Assembly: GCF_004340525.1 (NCBI RefSeq)
Contig: NZ_SLWX01000006.1
Coordinates: 62,001-126,000, forward strand
DNA from: Chromatocurvus halotolerans
GTDB taxonomy: Bacteria > Pseudomonadota > Gammaproteobacteria > Pseudomonadales > Halieaceae
Length of the DNA: 64,000 bases
Reading direction: 5' to 3'
Below the pieces are notes generated by a model. That model made no database searches, was not told where the DNA came from, and worked only from the letters and a program-made list of their open reading frames with translations. This document shows positions 35,075 to 43,474 of the stretch, piece by piece. Both the position numbers and the translations under genes were made by a program. Each line of letters begins with the position of its first letter. The stretch's first letter is position 1.

Positions 35075-36778
35075 TCAGCGTGAACTCGCAACCGATATCC
35101 GGCTTTCTTCCTGATATTCCGGATTGCTCTCTTCGCCCGGATCATTCTGTACACGCGAGAATGCCTTACTGAGTGCGATCGTCCGCAACAACTCGCGAAG
35201 CCGGTAGCCCCGAGCGGCAAATTCGGCATTGAAATAATCCAGTGCAGGCCGCGCCTCCATCGCCGGCGGCGCGCCGGTGCCGTAACTGTAGACGCGCTGC
35301 ACCAGACATCGAGGCAGCTCGGGGTTCTCGCGCAGTGCCTTTCCAAGACCTACGGCGCCCTCGAACTCGAAGCCATCGAGGCCGCCGCTGGCATCGATCA
35401 CGGCGCCGTTCTCGGTAAGCCGGAAGCCGCCGGCACCATCAAACCGCTCGAGCGACAAACCGATCGGATCCGTGATCCTGTGGCAGCCGGCACAGGACGG
35501 CGTCTCGAGATGCGCCCGCACACGCTGGCGCTGCGTCGGGTAGTTGGCATCGGGGTTCGACACCACGGAAAAATCGATACCTGGCGGCGGTTCGGGAACC
35601 GTCTGGCACAGAAAGCGCTCACGCAGAGCCTGGCCCCGAAGGGTCACGGAACTGCGACCGGGGTGCGCGTGCAGGGAAAGAAAACTGACCTGCGTGAGGA
35701 GACCCGATCGCGGACTGTCGTCGGGAAAGGTATGCGGCGTCCAGCCAGGCTCTGCCGGCACACCGTAGATAATAGCCAGGGCCGGGGACATCACAGTCGA
35801 CCGCGTGGTGAACAGGTCGCGATAATCGCCATCATTGGCAAGCAGATGCTCGATGGAGGTGCGCAGCGTCTGCTCCCGCGCGTCCTCTGCTGTCACACGT
35901 GTGAACTCCGGGTAGATGGTGGAGTCCTTTGTCAGCGTCTTGACTTCATCAAAGGCGAACATGTCGTCGAGGAAGGCCCGCATTCCCTCCGCGAGCCTCG
36001 GACTCGCCAGCATTCGGTCCACGGCACGTTCAAGACCCCCACTCGCCTGCAGTTCACCGCTCTCTGCCGCGGCCAGCAACTCGTCATCCGGCGCGGAATT
36101 CCACAGGAAATAACTCAGCCTCGATGCGAGGGAATAGGCGTCGAGGCGCAGTTGGCCTGGATTCTCGGGATCGGGTTCGGCGCGCTCCACAACAAACAGA
36201 CCTTCGGGGCTGATCAGCATCCCCTCAAGCGCAATTTCCAGGCCTGCGTAAAAACTCTCCAGTTGCTCTGCCGCAGAACCCGCCTGTTTCACGTGCATCG
36301 CAACTTCGTCATCCGTGAGAGCGCGCCTGAACAGGAGCCGGCCGACCCTGGACAGGAAGCGGGTTGCGCAGGCCTCGTCCGGCCCGTCTATGGATTCCGG
36401 TCTGCAGGGAACCAGATAATTGCGGTGTTTGGTATCGAGGACCTGACTGGCCACGCTGGCAGCGACGCCCTGAATACCCTGAAGCTGAGAACTGCCGATA
36501 CCGGCGATTGCAGCACTGTTCGCGAGCAGTCCTTCGGTGCGTGCCACAGGCGCGAACTCCACCTGAAGATCAACGCCGGGACCAAAGATGTAGCTCAGGG
36601 AATTACGGTACTGCTCAGCCGTGACCAGGCTGACCAGGGCTCTGGTTCCGGGCGTTTCAGGCTCAGGATCGGATTCCGAACAGCCTGCCAGCATGACCAG
36701 GGCAACAAAACCCAGGACACCCGCACAGAACACCTTGCTTGACCCGTGCGGAGCCGCGCGCTTGTACATCAGACGCAT
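35075..36778 (-). CDS. DUF1592/DUF1588/DUF1585 lipoprotein with a haem c site
   Basis: 567 residues from ATG 36778 (TGGAGA upstream). Lipobox LVMLAGC near residue 30. Domain order: N-terminal helical DUF1587/1595-like part (TAEQYRNSLSYIF), DUF1592 (about 215-340, SLASRLSYFLWNSAPDDELL), DUF1588 with SCAGCH haem-binding site and DPIGLSLERFDGAGGFR (about 430-480), and DUF1585 (about 500-560, QRVYSYGTGA). This arrangement is well known in Planctomycetes and less common in proteobacteria. Function unknown. First gene of the cluster, divergent from an ECF sigma factor with 241 bases between. Confidence 0.85.
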   Translation of the reverse strand: MRLMYKRAAPHGSSKVFCAGVLGFVALVMLAGCSESDPEPETPGTRALVSLVTAEQYRNSLSYIFGPGVDLQVEFAPVARTEGLLANSAAIAGIGSSQLQGIQGVAASVASQVLDTKHRNYLVPCRPESIDGPDEACATRFLSRVGRLLFRRALTDDEVAMHVKQAGSAAEQLESFYAGLEIALEGMLISPEGLFVVERAEPDPENPGQLRLDAYSLASRLSYFLWNSAPDDELLAAAESGELQASGGLERAVDRMLASPRLAEGMRAFLDDMFAFDEVKTLTKDSTIYPEFTRVTAEDAREQTLRTSIEHLLANDGDYRDLFTTRSTVMSPALAIIYGVPAEPGWTPHTFPDDSPRSGLLTQVSFLSLHAHPGRSSVTLRGQALRERFLCQTVPEPPPGIDFSVVSNPDANYPTQRQRVRAHLETPSCAGCHRITDPIGLSLERFDGAGGFRLTENGAVIDASGGLDGFEFEGAVGLGKALRENPELPRCLVQRVYSYGTGAPPAMEARPALDYFNAEFAARGYRLRELLRTIALSKAFSRVQNDPGEESNPEYQEESRISVASSR

Positions 36779-37019
36779 ACTGCAGATTTCTCCAGCATTA
36801 TTTTTATAGAGGGCCAGCCTAAGGCACGATTTCGCCACACGCAATACTTTTGTCTGACGCAGCACAGCCACTCGATATCCATGGCCAGTGAACCGTTTCC
36901 CTCTCTTCCCCCACTGTAAGACTATTGCTGATGATTGTCGGCACTGGTTCAGCGATACCCGCCCGGCAGGGGTGGCAGCTACCGGCAGCCCGAACGACGA
37001 TCTACCGGGGAAGACACGA

Positions 37020-37571
37020 ATGCGGACAGATCAGTCCATTGCGCTCGACCACTATCTGGTTTCGGTTGCCCGTATGGGCGACAGAAACGCACTGGAACAC
37101 CTGGCCCAGCGCTGGCAGCCGAAGCTGCTGGCGCACGCCCGGCGTCTGATGGGTGAGGAGGAGCCTGCGCGCGAGGCCACCCAGGATGCCTGGTTGGAGA
37201 TTCTGCGCGGCTTGCCAGGCCTTCGCGAGGCACGCGCCTTTCCTGCCTGGGCCTATCGGATTGTCTCGCGCCGCTGTGCCCGCAGCATCCGCCAACGGCA
37301 GAGTAGACGCCAGCGGGATGTTGCCGAGACGTTCGATGCCGTGGCATCCGAAAATGCATCACCTGAGCAAAGCGCTTCGACCGATGAACTGCATGCCGTG
37401 CTGGCCGGCCTGTCGGCCCATCACCGCGCCACGCTGGCGCTTTTTTACCTGGAAGGACTGACGGTGACAGAGACTGCCGCCGCACTGGATATCGCCCCGG
37501 GCACCGTCAAGACCCGGCTACTGCACGCGCGCAATCGCCTGCGCGCTCGTTTAAAAGGAGACGCACCATGA
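37020..37571 (+). CDS. ECF-type RNA polymerase sigma factor
   Basis: 183 residues from ATG 37020, downstream of GGGGAAG. Region 2 (about 20-85) includes RLMGEEEPAREATQDAWLEILRGLPGL, the core-binding and -10 recognition helices. Region 4 (about 130-180) includes ALFYLEGLTVTETAAALDIAPGTVKTRLLHAR, the helix-turn-helix for the -35. Overlaps the next gene by four bases (ATGA), so its product is made together with the small membrane protein. This pairing of sigma factor and small DUF6768 membrane protein suggests the latter acts as its anti-sigma or sensor, which is inference. Target genes unknown; the divergent cluster at 28377-36778 is the nearest candidate. Confidence 0.87.
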   Translation: MRTDQSIALDHYLVSVARMGDRNALEHLAQRWQPKLLAHARRLMGEEEPAREATQDAWLEILRGLPGLREARAFPAWAYRIVSRRCARSIRQRQSRRQRDVAETFDAVASENASPEQSASTDELHAVLAGLSAHHRATLALFYLEGLTVTETAAALDIAPGTVKTRLLHARNRLRARLKGDAP

Positions 37572-37939
37572 GCAATGTTGATGACATGATCCGCAAGACC
37601 CTGGAAGAACAGGACCGCGCGGTCTGGGCGGAACTGGGCGAGGAGCCCGGGTACCTGCGCCAGGCATTCGGTCTGTTCCGCGGACCGCTGGGCTGGGTGA
37701 TGAGACTGGTCATGGCGGTCCAGCTGGCACTGTTCGGTACCGGCATCTGGGCAGCGATCAACCTGATGGATGCCAGCGACCCCGTCCGGGCCGTGCAATG
37801 GGGTGTTCTGGTCGTGGTGCTGGTCCAGATCATAACGTTCCTGCGCGGCTTTATGGGCAGCCAGTTCGAGGCCAATCGTATTCTGCGCGAACTCGCGTTG
37901 GTTCAGCTGAAGCTATCAAGCGGAGCGGCTCCTCACTAG
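37568..37939 (+). CDS. DUF6768 family small membrane protein, putative sigma partner
   Basis: 123 residues. A soluble N-terminal part (MIRKTLEEQDRAVWAELGEEPGYLRQ), then two membrane helices (about 42-64 and 75-95) and a C-terminal amphipathic helix (NRILRELALVQLKLS). The arrangement and the position directly after an ECF sigma gene match DUF6768 proteins. It could hold the sigma factor at the membrane; no zinc anti-sigma motif (HxxxCxxC) is present. Confidence 0.72.
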   Translation: MSNVDDMIRKTLEEQDRAVWAELGEEPGYLRQAFGLFRGPLGWVMRLVMAVQLALFGTGIWAAINLMDASDPVRAVQWGVLVVVLVQIITFLRGFMGSQFEANRILRELALVQLKLSSGAAPH

Positions 37940-37954
37940 TCAGGCGCGCTGACC

Positions 37955-38941
37955 TCAGGGTGACAGACCTGACGCACGCAGACGCGCCAGTCCCTCGCGC
38001 ATAGTGATGAGCGGTTCATAGCCCAGGTCCTCGCGAGCGGCGGAAATATCGTACCAGTGCGCAGTCGAGAGCTGCTGCGCCGACCAGCGCGTCAGCGGTG
38101 GCTCGTCGCGACGTCGCGACAGACGCCACCAGCTCTCGGCCGCCGCGCCGATCAGCACCGCTGCCGAGGCCGGTATCGACTGGATCCGGACATCGACGCC
38201 AACCGCTGCCAGCAGTGCGTGGATGATTTCTGCCTGGGGCCAGGGGTCCCCGTTGGAGATAAAGTAGGTCCTGCCGTGGCAGGCCGCGTTGTTGTCGAGT
38301 GCCGTCAGGGCCAGCAGGTGTGCCCGGGCAGCGTTGTCGATGTAGACCGTATCAATCCGCTTGCTGGCGCCAGGCAGCTTAAGTGTGCCCTGACGGGCGC
38401 GCTGCACGAGTCGCGGCAACAGCTGGTTGTCCCCGGGGCCCCAGACCAGATGCGGACGCAGCGACACGGTGCTCAAATCACCGTCGCTGGCCGCCATGAC
38501 CGTCTGCTCGGCGAGAGCCTTGCTATGTGGGTAAGGCGCCGCGTAATGATCGGGATAGGGTAGAGATTCATTGCCGCCTTCGATATCACCGCCACCGTGC
38601 GCGACGCTGGGGGAAGAGGTGAACACCAGACGCCGGATACCCAGAGAACGACAGGCATCGATGACGTTTTCCGTTCCCGTGACGTTGATAGCGTGATAGA
38701 CGGCCGGATCACCCCAGGCACCGGCCTTGCCTGCTGTGTGAATCACCGCCGAACAGTCCGCGGCGGCCGCCCGCACATCCCCGGGTCGACGGATATCGCC
38801 GCGGTACTGGGAAATACCCAGACCAGCCAGCGCCGATGATTCACGGCGCTGCATGGCAATGGGCTCATCACCCTGCGCCAGCAGTTGGCGACAGATGGCC
38901 ATACCGAGAAAGCCGCCACCCCCGGTTACCAGAATTTTCAC
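37955..38941 (-). CDS. oleD: OleD, 2-alkyl-3-oxoalkanoate reductase
   Basis: 328 residues from GTG 38941, which overlaps the oleC stop (GTGA) and begins with the Rossmann motif KILVTGGGGFLG. Extended SDR/3-beta-HSD type: the active-site Tyr and Lys are in YPHSKALAE (about 148). In the olefin pathway OleD reduces the beta-keto acid made by OleA to the 2-alkyl-3-hydroxyalkanoate, using NADPH. The identification rests on the adjacent oleC, oleB and oleA genes in the same operon; on its own the sequence would be only a generic epimerase/dehydratase. Confidence 0.87.
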   Translation of the reverse strand: MKILVTGGGGFLGMAICRQLLAQGDEPIAMQRRESSALAGLGISQYRGDIRRPGDVRAAAADCSAVIHTAGKAGAWGDPAVYHAINVTGTENVIDACRSLGIRRLVFTSSPSVAHGGGDIEGGNESLPYPDHYAAPYPHSKALAEQTVMAASDGDLSTVSLRPHLVWGPGDNQLLPRLVQRARQGTLKLPGASKRIDTVYIDNAARAHLLALTALDNNAACHGRTYFISNGDPWPQAEIIHALLAAVGVDVRIQSIPASAAVLIGAAAESWWRLSRRRDEPPLTRWSAQQLSTAHWYDISAAREDLGYEPLITMREGLARLRASGLSP

Positions 38942-40695
38942 AGACGGCGCCCTTCGGTGCTCGCGTTGGTGTCCGTGATCGCGGGTTGCTGCTGCCGGCG
39001 CGCATCGGCGCACTGCAGGGCAGCCCACGCAGCCAGCACTTGCCGGTTGATTTTTGAGTTGTGCCGGATATCCACCGGGAAGCCCGGATGAAACAGCACC
39101 GCGCCCAGACTCTGCAGCGCAGCGTGCCCCGTGGCCTTTGACCTGACCGCCGCTTCTACCGCCTGCCTGCAGGCCGGCGGCTGACCGCTTCCCGCTCGGT
39201 GCAGTTCCACGCACAGCACAGGTACCTGCTCGCCGGCTTCCCCCACGCCGACCAGTGCGCAGCGCTCGACGTCGTCAAGCGTATTGAAGATCGCCTCGAT
39301 CTGATCGGCGAACAGATCTCCCTGCGCCGTACGCACCCGCTGTGACTTTCGGCCGCAGAACCACAGCCGTCCCTGAGTATCAAGGTAGCCTGCATCGCCC
39401 ATGCGGTGCCAGAGCCTGCCCTGTGTATCGGCGGTTTTGGCCAGTCGGGTCTGCTCGCTGCGCTGCCAGTAACGATCTGTCGTGGTCGGGCCGCGCACAA
39501 TGATTTCCCCGACAGCGCCCGCCGCCAGCAGATCATCGGCCGCGAAGGTTTCCAGCGCCTCATCGCAAAGACGCAGGATCGCCACCTCGTTAGGTGCCAC
39601 AGGGCGTCCGACACAGGTGCCGGCACCTTCCCGCGTGGCGGCAATTAGCTCCGGACTCAGCTCATGGCTGCTGATGCAGGCGACCGGCAGGCACTCGGTG
39701 GCACCGTAGGGCGTGTAGACCCTGCCATCGGCAGGCATGGCCTGCTGCATCAGGGACACGGTGTCCGCCGGCACCGCCGCGCCCGCGGAGAGCACCCGTC
39801 GCAGCGTTGGCAGCCGACGTTGCTTTTCCCGACAGTGGGTACCGAGGACCTTGAGCAGCGCCGGTGAGCCGAACACGTTGGTTACGGAGAAGCGGTCAAT
39901 GGCCTGGGCGAGGTAGTCGGGATTGGCCCTGGCCGGGCGGGTCGGGTCCATGTACGGCACCACCGTGGTCATACCCAGTGCCGGATCGAACAGCGCAAAG
40001 GGCGGAAACGTGGCAAGGTCAACCTCGCCTGGCTCAATGCCGAAAGTGGCGCGCAGCATGTCGACCTGCGCGGTGAAGTGACGGTGCCGGTACACCACAC
40101 CCTTGGGGATACCGGTACTGCCGGAGGTAAACAGGATCGCCGCGATCTCCTCCGCCCGGGTATCGGCCAGCACCGGGGGACCGGTGACACCGCCGCGGCG
40201 GGCAAGGCCACGCAGCGAGAGGCCACCCCAGCCAAGACGCGGCCCCAGGGTAACGTTGCGATGGATGGAATGAGGCGACCAGCGCAGGATGACGCGGGCC
40301 AGCTGTGCCCGGGTGATACCGATGAAGGCTTCCGGTTCGGCTTCTGCCAGACAGGTCTTCAGCGGTTTCAGACCAATACCCGGGTCGATCAGGACCGGGA
40401 CAATGCCGGCCTTGAACAGCGCAAAAAACAGCGCAAAGAAATCCAGCCCCGGCGGCACCATCAGTGCCACGCGGGCGCCGCGTTCTATCCCGTAATGCTT
40501 TAGCCCTCGCGCGTAACAGTCACTCAGCGCGTCGAGTTCGGCGTAGGTGGCACTGTGGTAGTCTACCGTGCCTCTGTGCGCACCCACCGGGTAGTGAATT
40601 GCCGGACGCTGCGGCTGCCGGCGCGCCTGCTCAACCAGGGCAGCCGCGACATTGCAGGGGCCGGTGTTTCCCTGCTCAGGGTGCGGCGCGGTCAT
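38938..40695 (-). CDS. oleC: OleC, beta-lactone synthetase (AMP-dependent)
   Basis: 585 residues from ATG 40695. Acyl-adenylate-forming fold: P-loop FTSGSTGIPKGVVYRHRHF (about 180), TPYGATEC (about 335), MGDAGYLDTQGRLWFCGRK (about 440) and a short C-terminal domain with KINRQVLAAW. In ole clusters this enzyme uses ATP to convert a 2-alkyl-3-hydroxyalkanoate to a cis-beta-lactone. Overlaps oleB upstream by 20 bases and oleD downstream by 4, so it is in one operon. Homologues are distinguished from acyl-CoA ligases mainly by this context. Confidence 0.9.
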   Translation of the reverse strand: MTAPHPEQGNTGPCNVAAALVEQARRQPQRPAIHYPVGAHRGTVDYHSATYAELDALSDCYARGLKHYGIERGARVALMVPPGLDFFALFFALFKAGIVPVLIDPGIGLKPLKTCLAEAEPEAFIGITRAQLARVILRWSPHSIHRNVTLGPRLGWGGLSLRGLARRGGVTGPPVLADTRAEEIAAILFTSGSTGIPKGVVYRHRHFTAQVDMLRATFGIEPGEVDLATFPPFALFDPALGMTTVVPYMDPTRPARANPDYLAQAIDRFSVTNVFGSPALLKVLGTHCREKQRRLPTLRRVLSAGAAVPADTVSLMQQAMPADGRVYTPYGATECLPVACISSHELSPELIAATREGAGTCVGRPVAPNEVAILRLCDEALETFAADDLLAAGAVGEIIVRGPTTTDRYWQRSEQTRLAKTADTQGRLWHRMGDAGYLDTQGRLWFCGRKSQRVRTAQGDLFADQIEAIFNTLDDVERCALVGVGEAGEQVPVLCVELHRAGSGQPPACRQAVEAAVRSKATGHAALQSLGAVLFHPGFPVDIRHNSKINRQVLAAWAALQCADARRQQQPAITDTNASTEGRRL

Positions 40696-41686
40696 TGCCC
40701 GCAGCATCCTCCAGGGTGCCCGGTTGCTGAGGTGGCGTGGACATCTGGTGTTCCGCGAGACTTTCGCTGGAGGCCAGGAAGGCCTCAATACGGTCCAGCA
40801 ATGGCTCGCCGCCATCCTCGAGCACATAGTGTCCGCAGTCCGCCAGCGGGTATCGCTGAGCCTCTGGCAAATAATGCTGCCAGTCGCGATAAAAGCTCTG
40901 ATCGAAAACGAAGTCCTTTAGGCCCCAGACGAGCAGCGCCGGCGTCCGGGCAAAGCGATGCAGCTGTGCGGCCGTTCCGGCCACCAGGTCGTAGCCGCGG
41001 TCCCCGGGCTTGAGCGGAATATCCTGCACGAAGCGTACCGTGGCAATGCGGTTCTGCCAGCTGTTGTACGGGCCTGTGTAAGCCGCCCGCACGGCCTTGC
41101 TCACCGGCTTCTTGAAGGCAATCCAGGCGGCCATGGCAGAGAAGGCATTCATGCCTCGGACCAGCACCGCACCCAGGCGCGTGCGCCCGGCCAGCCACAG
41201 GGCAAAGGGAAAGGGCTTGTCTGCAGGTAGGGGAAAAGCTGCGGTATTGAGAATGACGCAGCGTTCTATCCTCTGCGCACGCGGTGCCGCCCAGCCGAAG
41301 CCGATCATGCCGCCCCAGTCGTGTGCAATCAGCGACAGAGGCGTCTCCTCACCGACAGTCGCACGCACCAGCACATCGAGGTCACTGATCCGCCGGGCCA
41401 GGTGATAGTCGTAATCTGCGTCATCCGGCTTGTCGGACAGACCGCAACCGATGTGGTCCGGAACGATACAGCGATAACGGTCGCGCAGACGCAGCACAAG
41501 ATTACGGTAGTAGAACGACCAGGTCGGATTGCCGTGCAGCATCAGCAATACCGGCGCATCCCGCGGACCTTCATCCAGGTAATGCATGCGCTGGCCATCG
41601 ATGGTAAGCCAGTGTGAGTGGAACGGATACAGATCTTCCGGTGGCCGGTAGGTGGATGGATGCGGCTGCGCGGTCGCCTCACTCAT
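40676..41686 (-). CDS. oleB: OleB, beta-lactone decarboxylase (alpha/beta-hydrolase)
   Basis: 336 residues. Haloalkane-dehalogenase-like alpha/beta hydrolase: oxyanion region LHGNPTWSFYYR (about 50-61), nucleophile Asp in LIAHDWGGMIGFG (about 120-132), acid region LLVWGLKDFVFD (about 255) and catalytic His in LADCGHYVLEDGG (about 285). OleB removes CO2 from the OleC beta-lactone to give the cis-olefin. Located between oleA (6 bases upstream) and oleC (20-base overlap). Separate rather than fused to OleC, as in Xanthomonas and Shewanella. Confidence 0.9.
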   Translation of the reverse strand: MSEATAQPHPSTYRPPEDLYPFHSHWLTIDGQRMHYLDEGPRDAPVLLMLHGNPTWSFYYRNLVLRLRDRYRCIVPDHIGCGLSDKPDDADYDYHLARRISDLDVLVRATVGEETPLSLIAHDWGGMIGFGWAAPRAQRIERCVILNTAAFPLPADKPFPFALWLAGRTRLGAVLVRGMNAFSAMAAWIAFKKPVSKAVRAAYTGPYNSWQNRIATVRFVQDIPLKPGDRGYDLVAGTAAQLHRFARTPALLVWGLKDFVFDQSFYRDWQHYLPEAQRYPLADCGHYVLEDGGEPLLDRIEAFLASSESLAEHQMSTPPQQPGTLEDAAGNDRAAP

Positions 41687-41692
41687 GGGGAA

Positions 41693-42709
41693 TTACCAGA
41701 CCACCTCGGCCATGGAGCAGTTGAGGCCCGAGCCAATACCCAGGAGCGCAACGCGACTTCCTGTGTCCAGCTTGCCCGCCTCGGCCACCCTGGACAGCAC
41801 GATCGGTACCGAGGCCGGTCCGACGTTACCCATATGCGGATATATCGTGTGAACCTTCACAGGGTCCAGACCCAGCAGCTGGACCAGTGACTCAGTGTGC
41901 ACCTTGCTTACCTGATGGATGACGAACTGATCCAGTTCATCCGGGGCCCAGCCGAAGGATTTGCGCGCCTCCGCAAAGGTCTCCGCGGCGAGCTCCAGCC
42001 CGGCACCAAGAAGTCCTCGCGTATCCGTCTGCATACGGTCCATATTGCCCTGGCACAGCTTATTGAACCGGGTCGCCGCTCGCGTCACGCTACCGCGATA
42101 GCTGTGCCCGTCGGGCGCCAGCTCACGCCTCGCCATGATCATGGCGGCACTGCCCGAGCCCAGCGTCAGTGACGCGAACTCTGCGCGAAACTGTGCTTCT
42201 TCCACCTCCGGTGAAAGCAGTCGTGCAATGGTGGCTTCGATCAGTGGACGGCTGGATTCACCATCAACAATCAAGGCGTAATCCACCTCTGCACGCTCAA
42301 GCATGCGCGCCGCGATATCCATACCGTTAAGAAAGCCCAGACAGGCATTGGCGACATCGAAATTCAGGCAGTCGGGTGCGAGGCCAAGATTGCCGTGCAC
42401 CATGCAGGCGGTGGAGGGCTCAAGGAAGTCCCTGGACACCGACGTGTTGATGACCAGGCCGATGCGCGAGCGGTCAATGCCACTGCGCGCAATCGCCTCC
42501 TCCGCGGCCAGCGTGGCGGCATCGGAGGGGCTCGTGTGCTCATCCCATAAACCGCGGGACTCAATTCCCGAAATTTCCGCAAGCAGGTTTTCGCGAATAC
42601 CCAGGCGATCCATGGTGGGCTTCAGGCGCTGCGCGATCTCCTGCGAGCTAAGGCTGACAGGTGCATTCACGGCGACAGGGGCCTGGATAACAACGTTCTT
42701 GAAATGCAT
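41693..42709 (-). CDS. oleA: OleA, acyl-CoA condensing enzyme (thiolase superfamily)
   Basis: 338 residues, KAS III-like. Catalytic Cys in DVANACLGFLNG (about 118-129), active-site His in VIHQVSKVHTES (about 244), and Asn in PHMGNVGPASVP (about 275). OleA joins two fatty acyl-CoAs head to head to give a 2-alkyl-3-ketoalkanoate, the first step of long-chain olefin synthesis. It is the first gene of oleABCD, with 6 bases before oleB. The start is followed by HFKNVVIQAP, as in OleA homologues. Confidence 0.9.
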   Translation of the reverse strand: MHFKNVVIQAPVAVNAPVSLSSQEIAQRLKPTMDRLGIRENLLAEISGIESRGLWDEHTSPSDAATLAAEEAIARSGIDRSRIGLVINTSVSRDFLEPSTACMVHGNLGLAPDCLNFDVANACLGFLNGMDIAARMLERAEVDYALIVDGESSRPLIEATIARLLSPEVEEAQFRAEFASLTLGSGSAAMIMARRELAPDGHSYRGSVTRAATRFNKLCQGNMDRMQTDTRGLLGAGLELAAETFAEARKSFGWAPDELDQFVIHQVSKVHTESLVQLLGLDPVKVHTIYPHMGNVGPASVPIVLSRVAEAGKLDTGSRVALLGIGSGLNCSMAEVVW

Positions 42710-42991
42710 GGATGGATACTCGGCTGCGTGTCATGGCTGGGACTGCTGCGGATAGGCAGCGCGTGGCGAGCTGCACGTCTCGATGATTTACGGCACAGCC
42801 CCGGATGTGCGCGGCATTGTAGCGAATTTGACGCGTTTGCGGGAGTCAGCTCCCGAGGCACAAGTTCCGGTATCGCCCGCAGTGGCGACAAACGCTGGCG
42901 CAGCGCCAGTCTTAGCCCCTTTGATAGAAGTCAAGGCGGCGTCATGCCACCTGGCCTATACTCAAAACAGGTGTTTACATGGGGAAATATC

Positions 42992-43474
42992 ATGAACGGT
43001 TTGCTGCGTGTTCCTGGTGCCCGTTACGGGCTGGTTCTTCTGTTCATCTCGACCCTCGCCGCCTGCAGCGATGACAGGCCGCCTGTGAAAGGTTTTGTCC
43101 TGCCCGAGGGTGACATTGAGCAGGGCAAAGCGGCTTTCCTGTCACTGGGATGTCCACAGTGCCACACCGTCGCTGACTCCGACATCGAGCAACCCGAGAA
43201 TGCCGAGTTTCAGGTCAGGCTCGGTGGCAGACTGATTCAGGTTGAGCATTACGGCGACCTGCTCACATCCATCGTCAACCCCAGCCACCGCGTGGCCCCC
43301 CAACTGCGGCGGCAGGACGATTCTGGCAACGATGAAGGGGCCGTGGTATCGCCAATGCCGGATTTCACCGGGACCATGACAGTCACGCAGCTGATTGATG
43401 TCGTCGAGTTCCTGCACTCCAAGTACACTCAGGTGCCGAAGTACTCGGGTCGCTACTACCATTACCCGATCTGA
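42992..43474 (+). CDS. Single-haem cytochrome c lipoprotein
   Basis: 160 residues from ATG 42992 (GGGGAAA upstream). Signal with lipobox STLAACS at about 19-25. Haem c site GCPQCH (about 53-58), and a late Met in VSPMPDFTG (about 123) as the probable second axial ligand. The C-terminal helix LIDVVEFLHSKY fits a class I cytochrome. A membrane-tethered periplasmic electron carrier. Divergent from the ole operon; its 3' end overlaps the run-on end of the DUF4174 gene on the other strand. Confidence 0.82.
   Translation: MNGLLRVPGARYGLVLLFISTLAACSDDRPPVKGFVLPEGDIEQGKAAFLSLGCPQCHTVADSDIEQPENAEFQVRLGGRLIQVEHYGDLLTSIVNPSHRVAPQLRRQDDSGNDEGAVVSPMPDFTGTMTVTQLIDVVEFLHSKYTQVPKYSGRYYHYPI

Noticed and set aside
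34144..35172. Plus-strand open frame of 342 codons opposite DUF1552
   Set aside because: Same reason: antisense shadow of a recognisable Tat-exported protein.
35480..36742. Plus-strand open frame of 420 codons opposite the DUF1592 gene
   Set aside because: Antisense shadow of a gene with clear family motifs; composition is Arg/Gly-rich and has no signal or domain.
37568..37939. Classical zinc anti-sigma factor call for the membrane protein after the ECF sigma gene
   Set aside because: No HxxxCxxC motif and no cytoplasmic anti-sigma domain is visible, so only a DUF6768 partner role is suggested.
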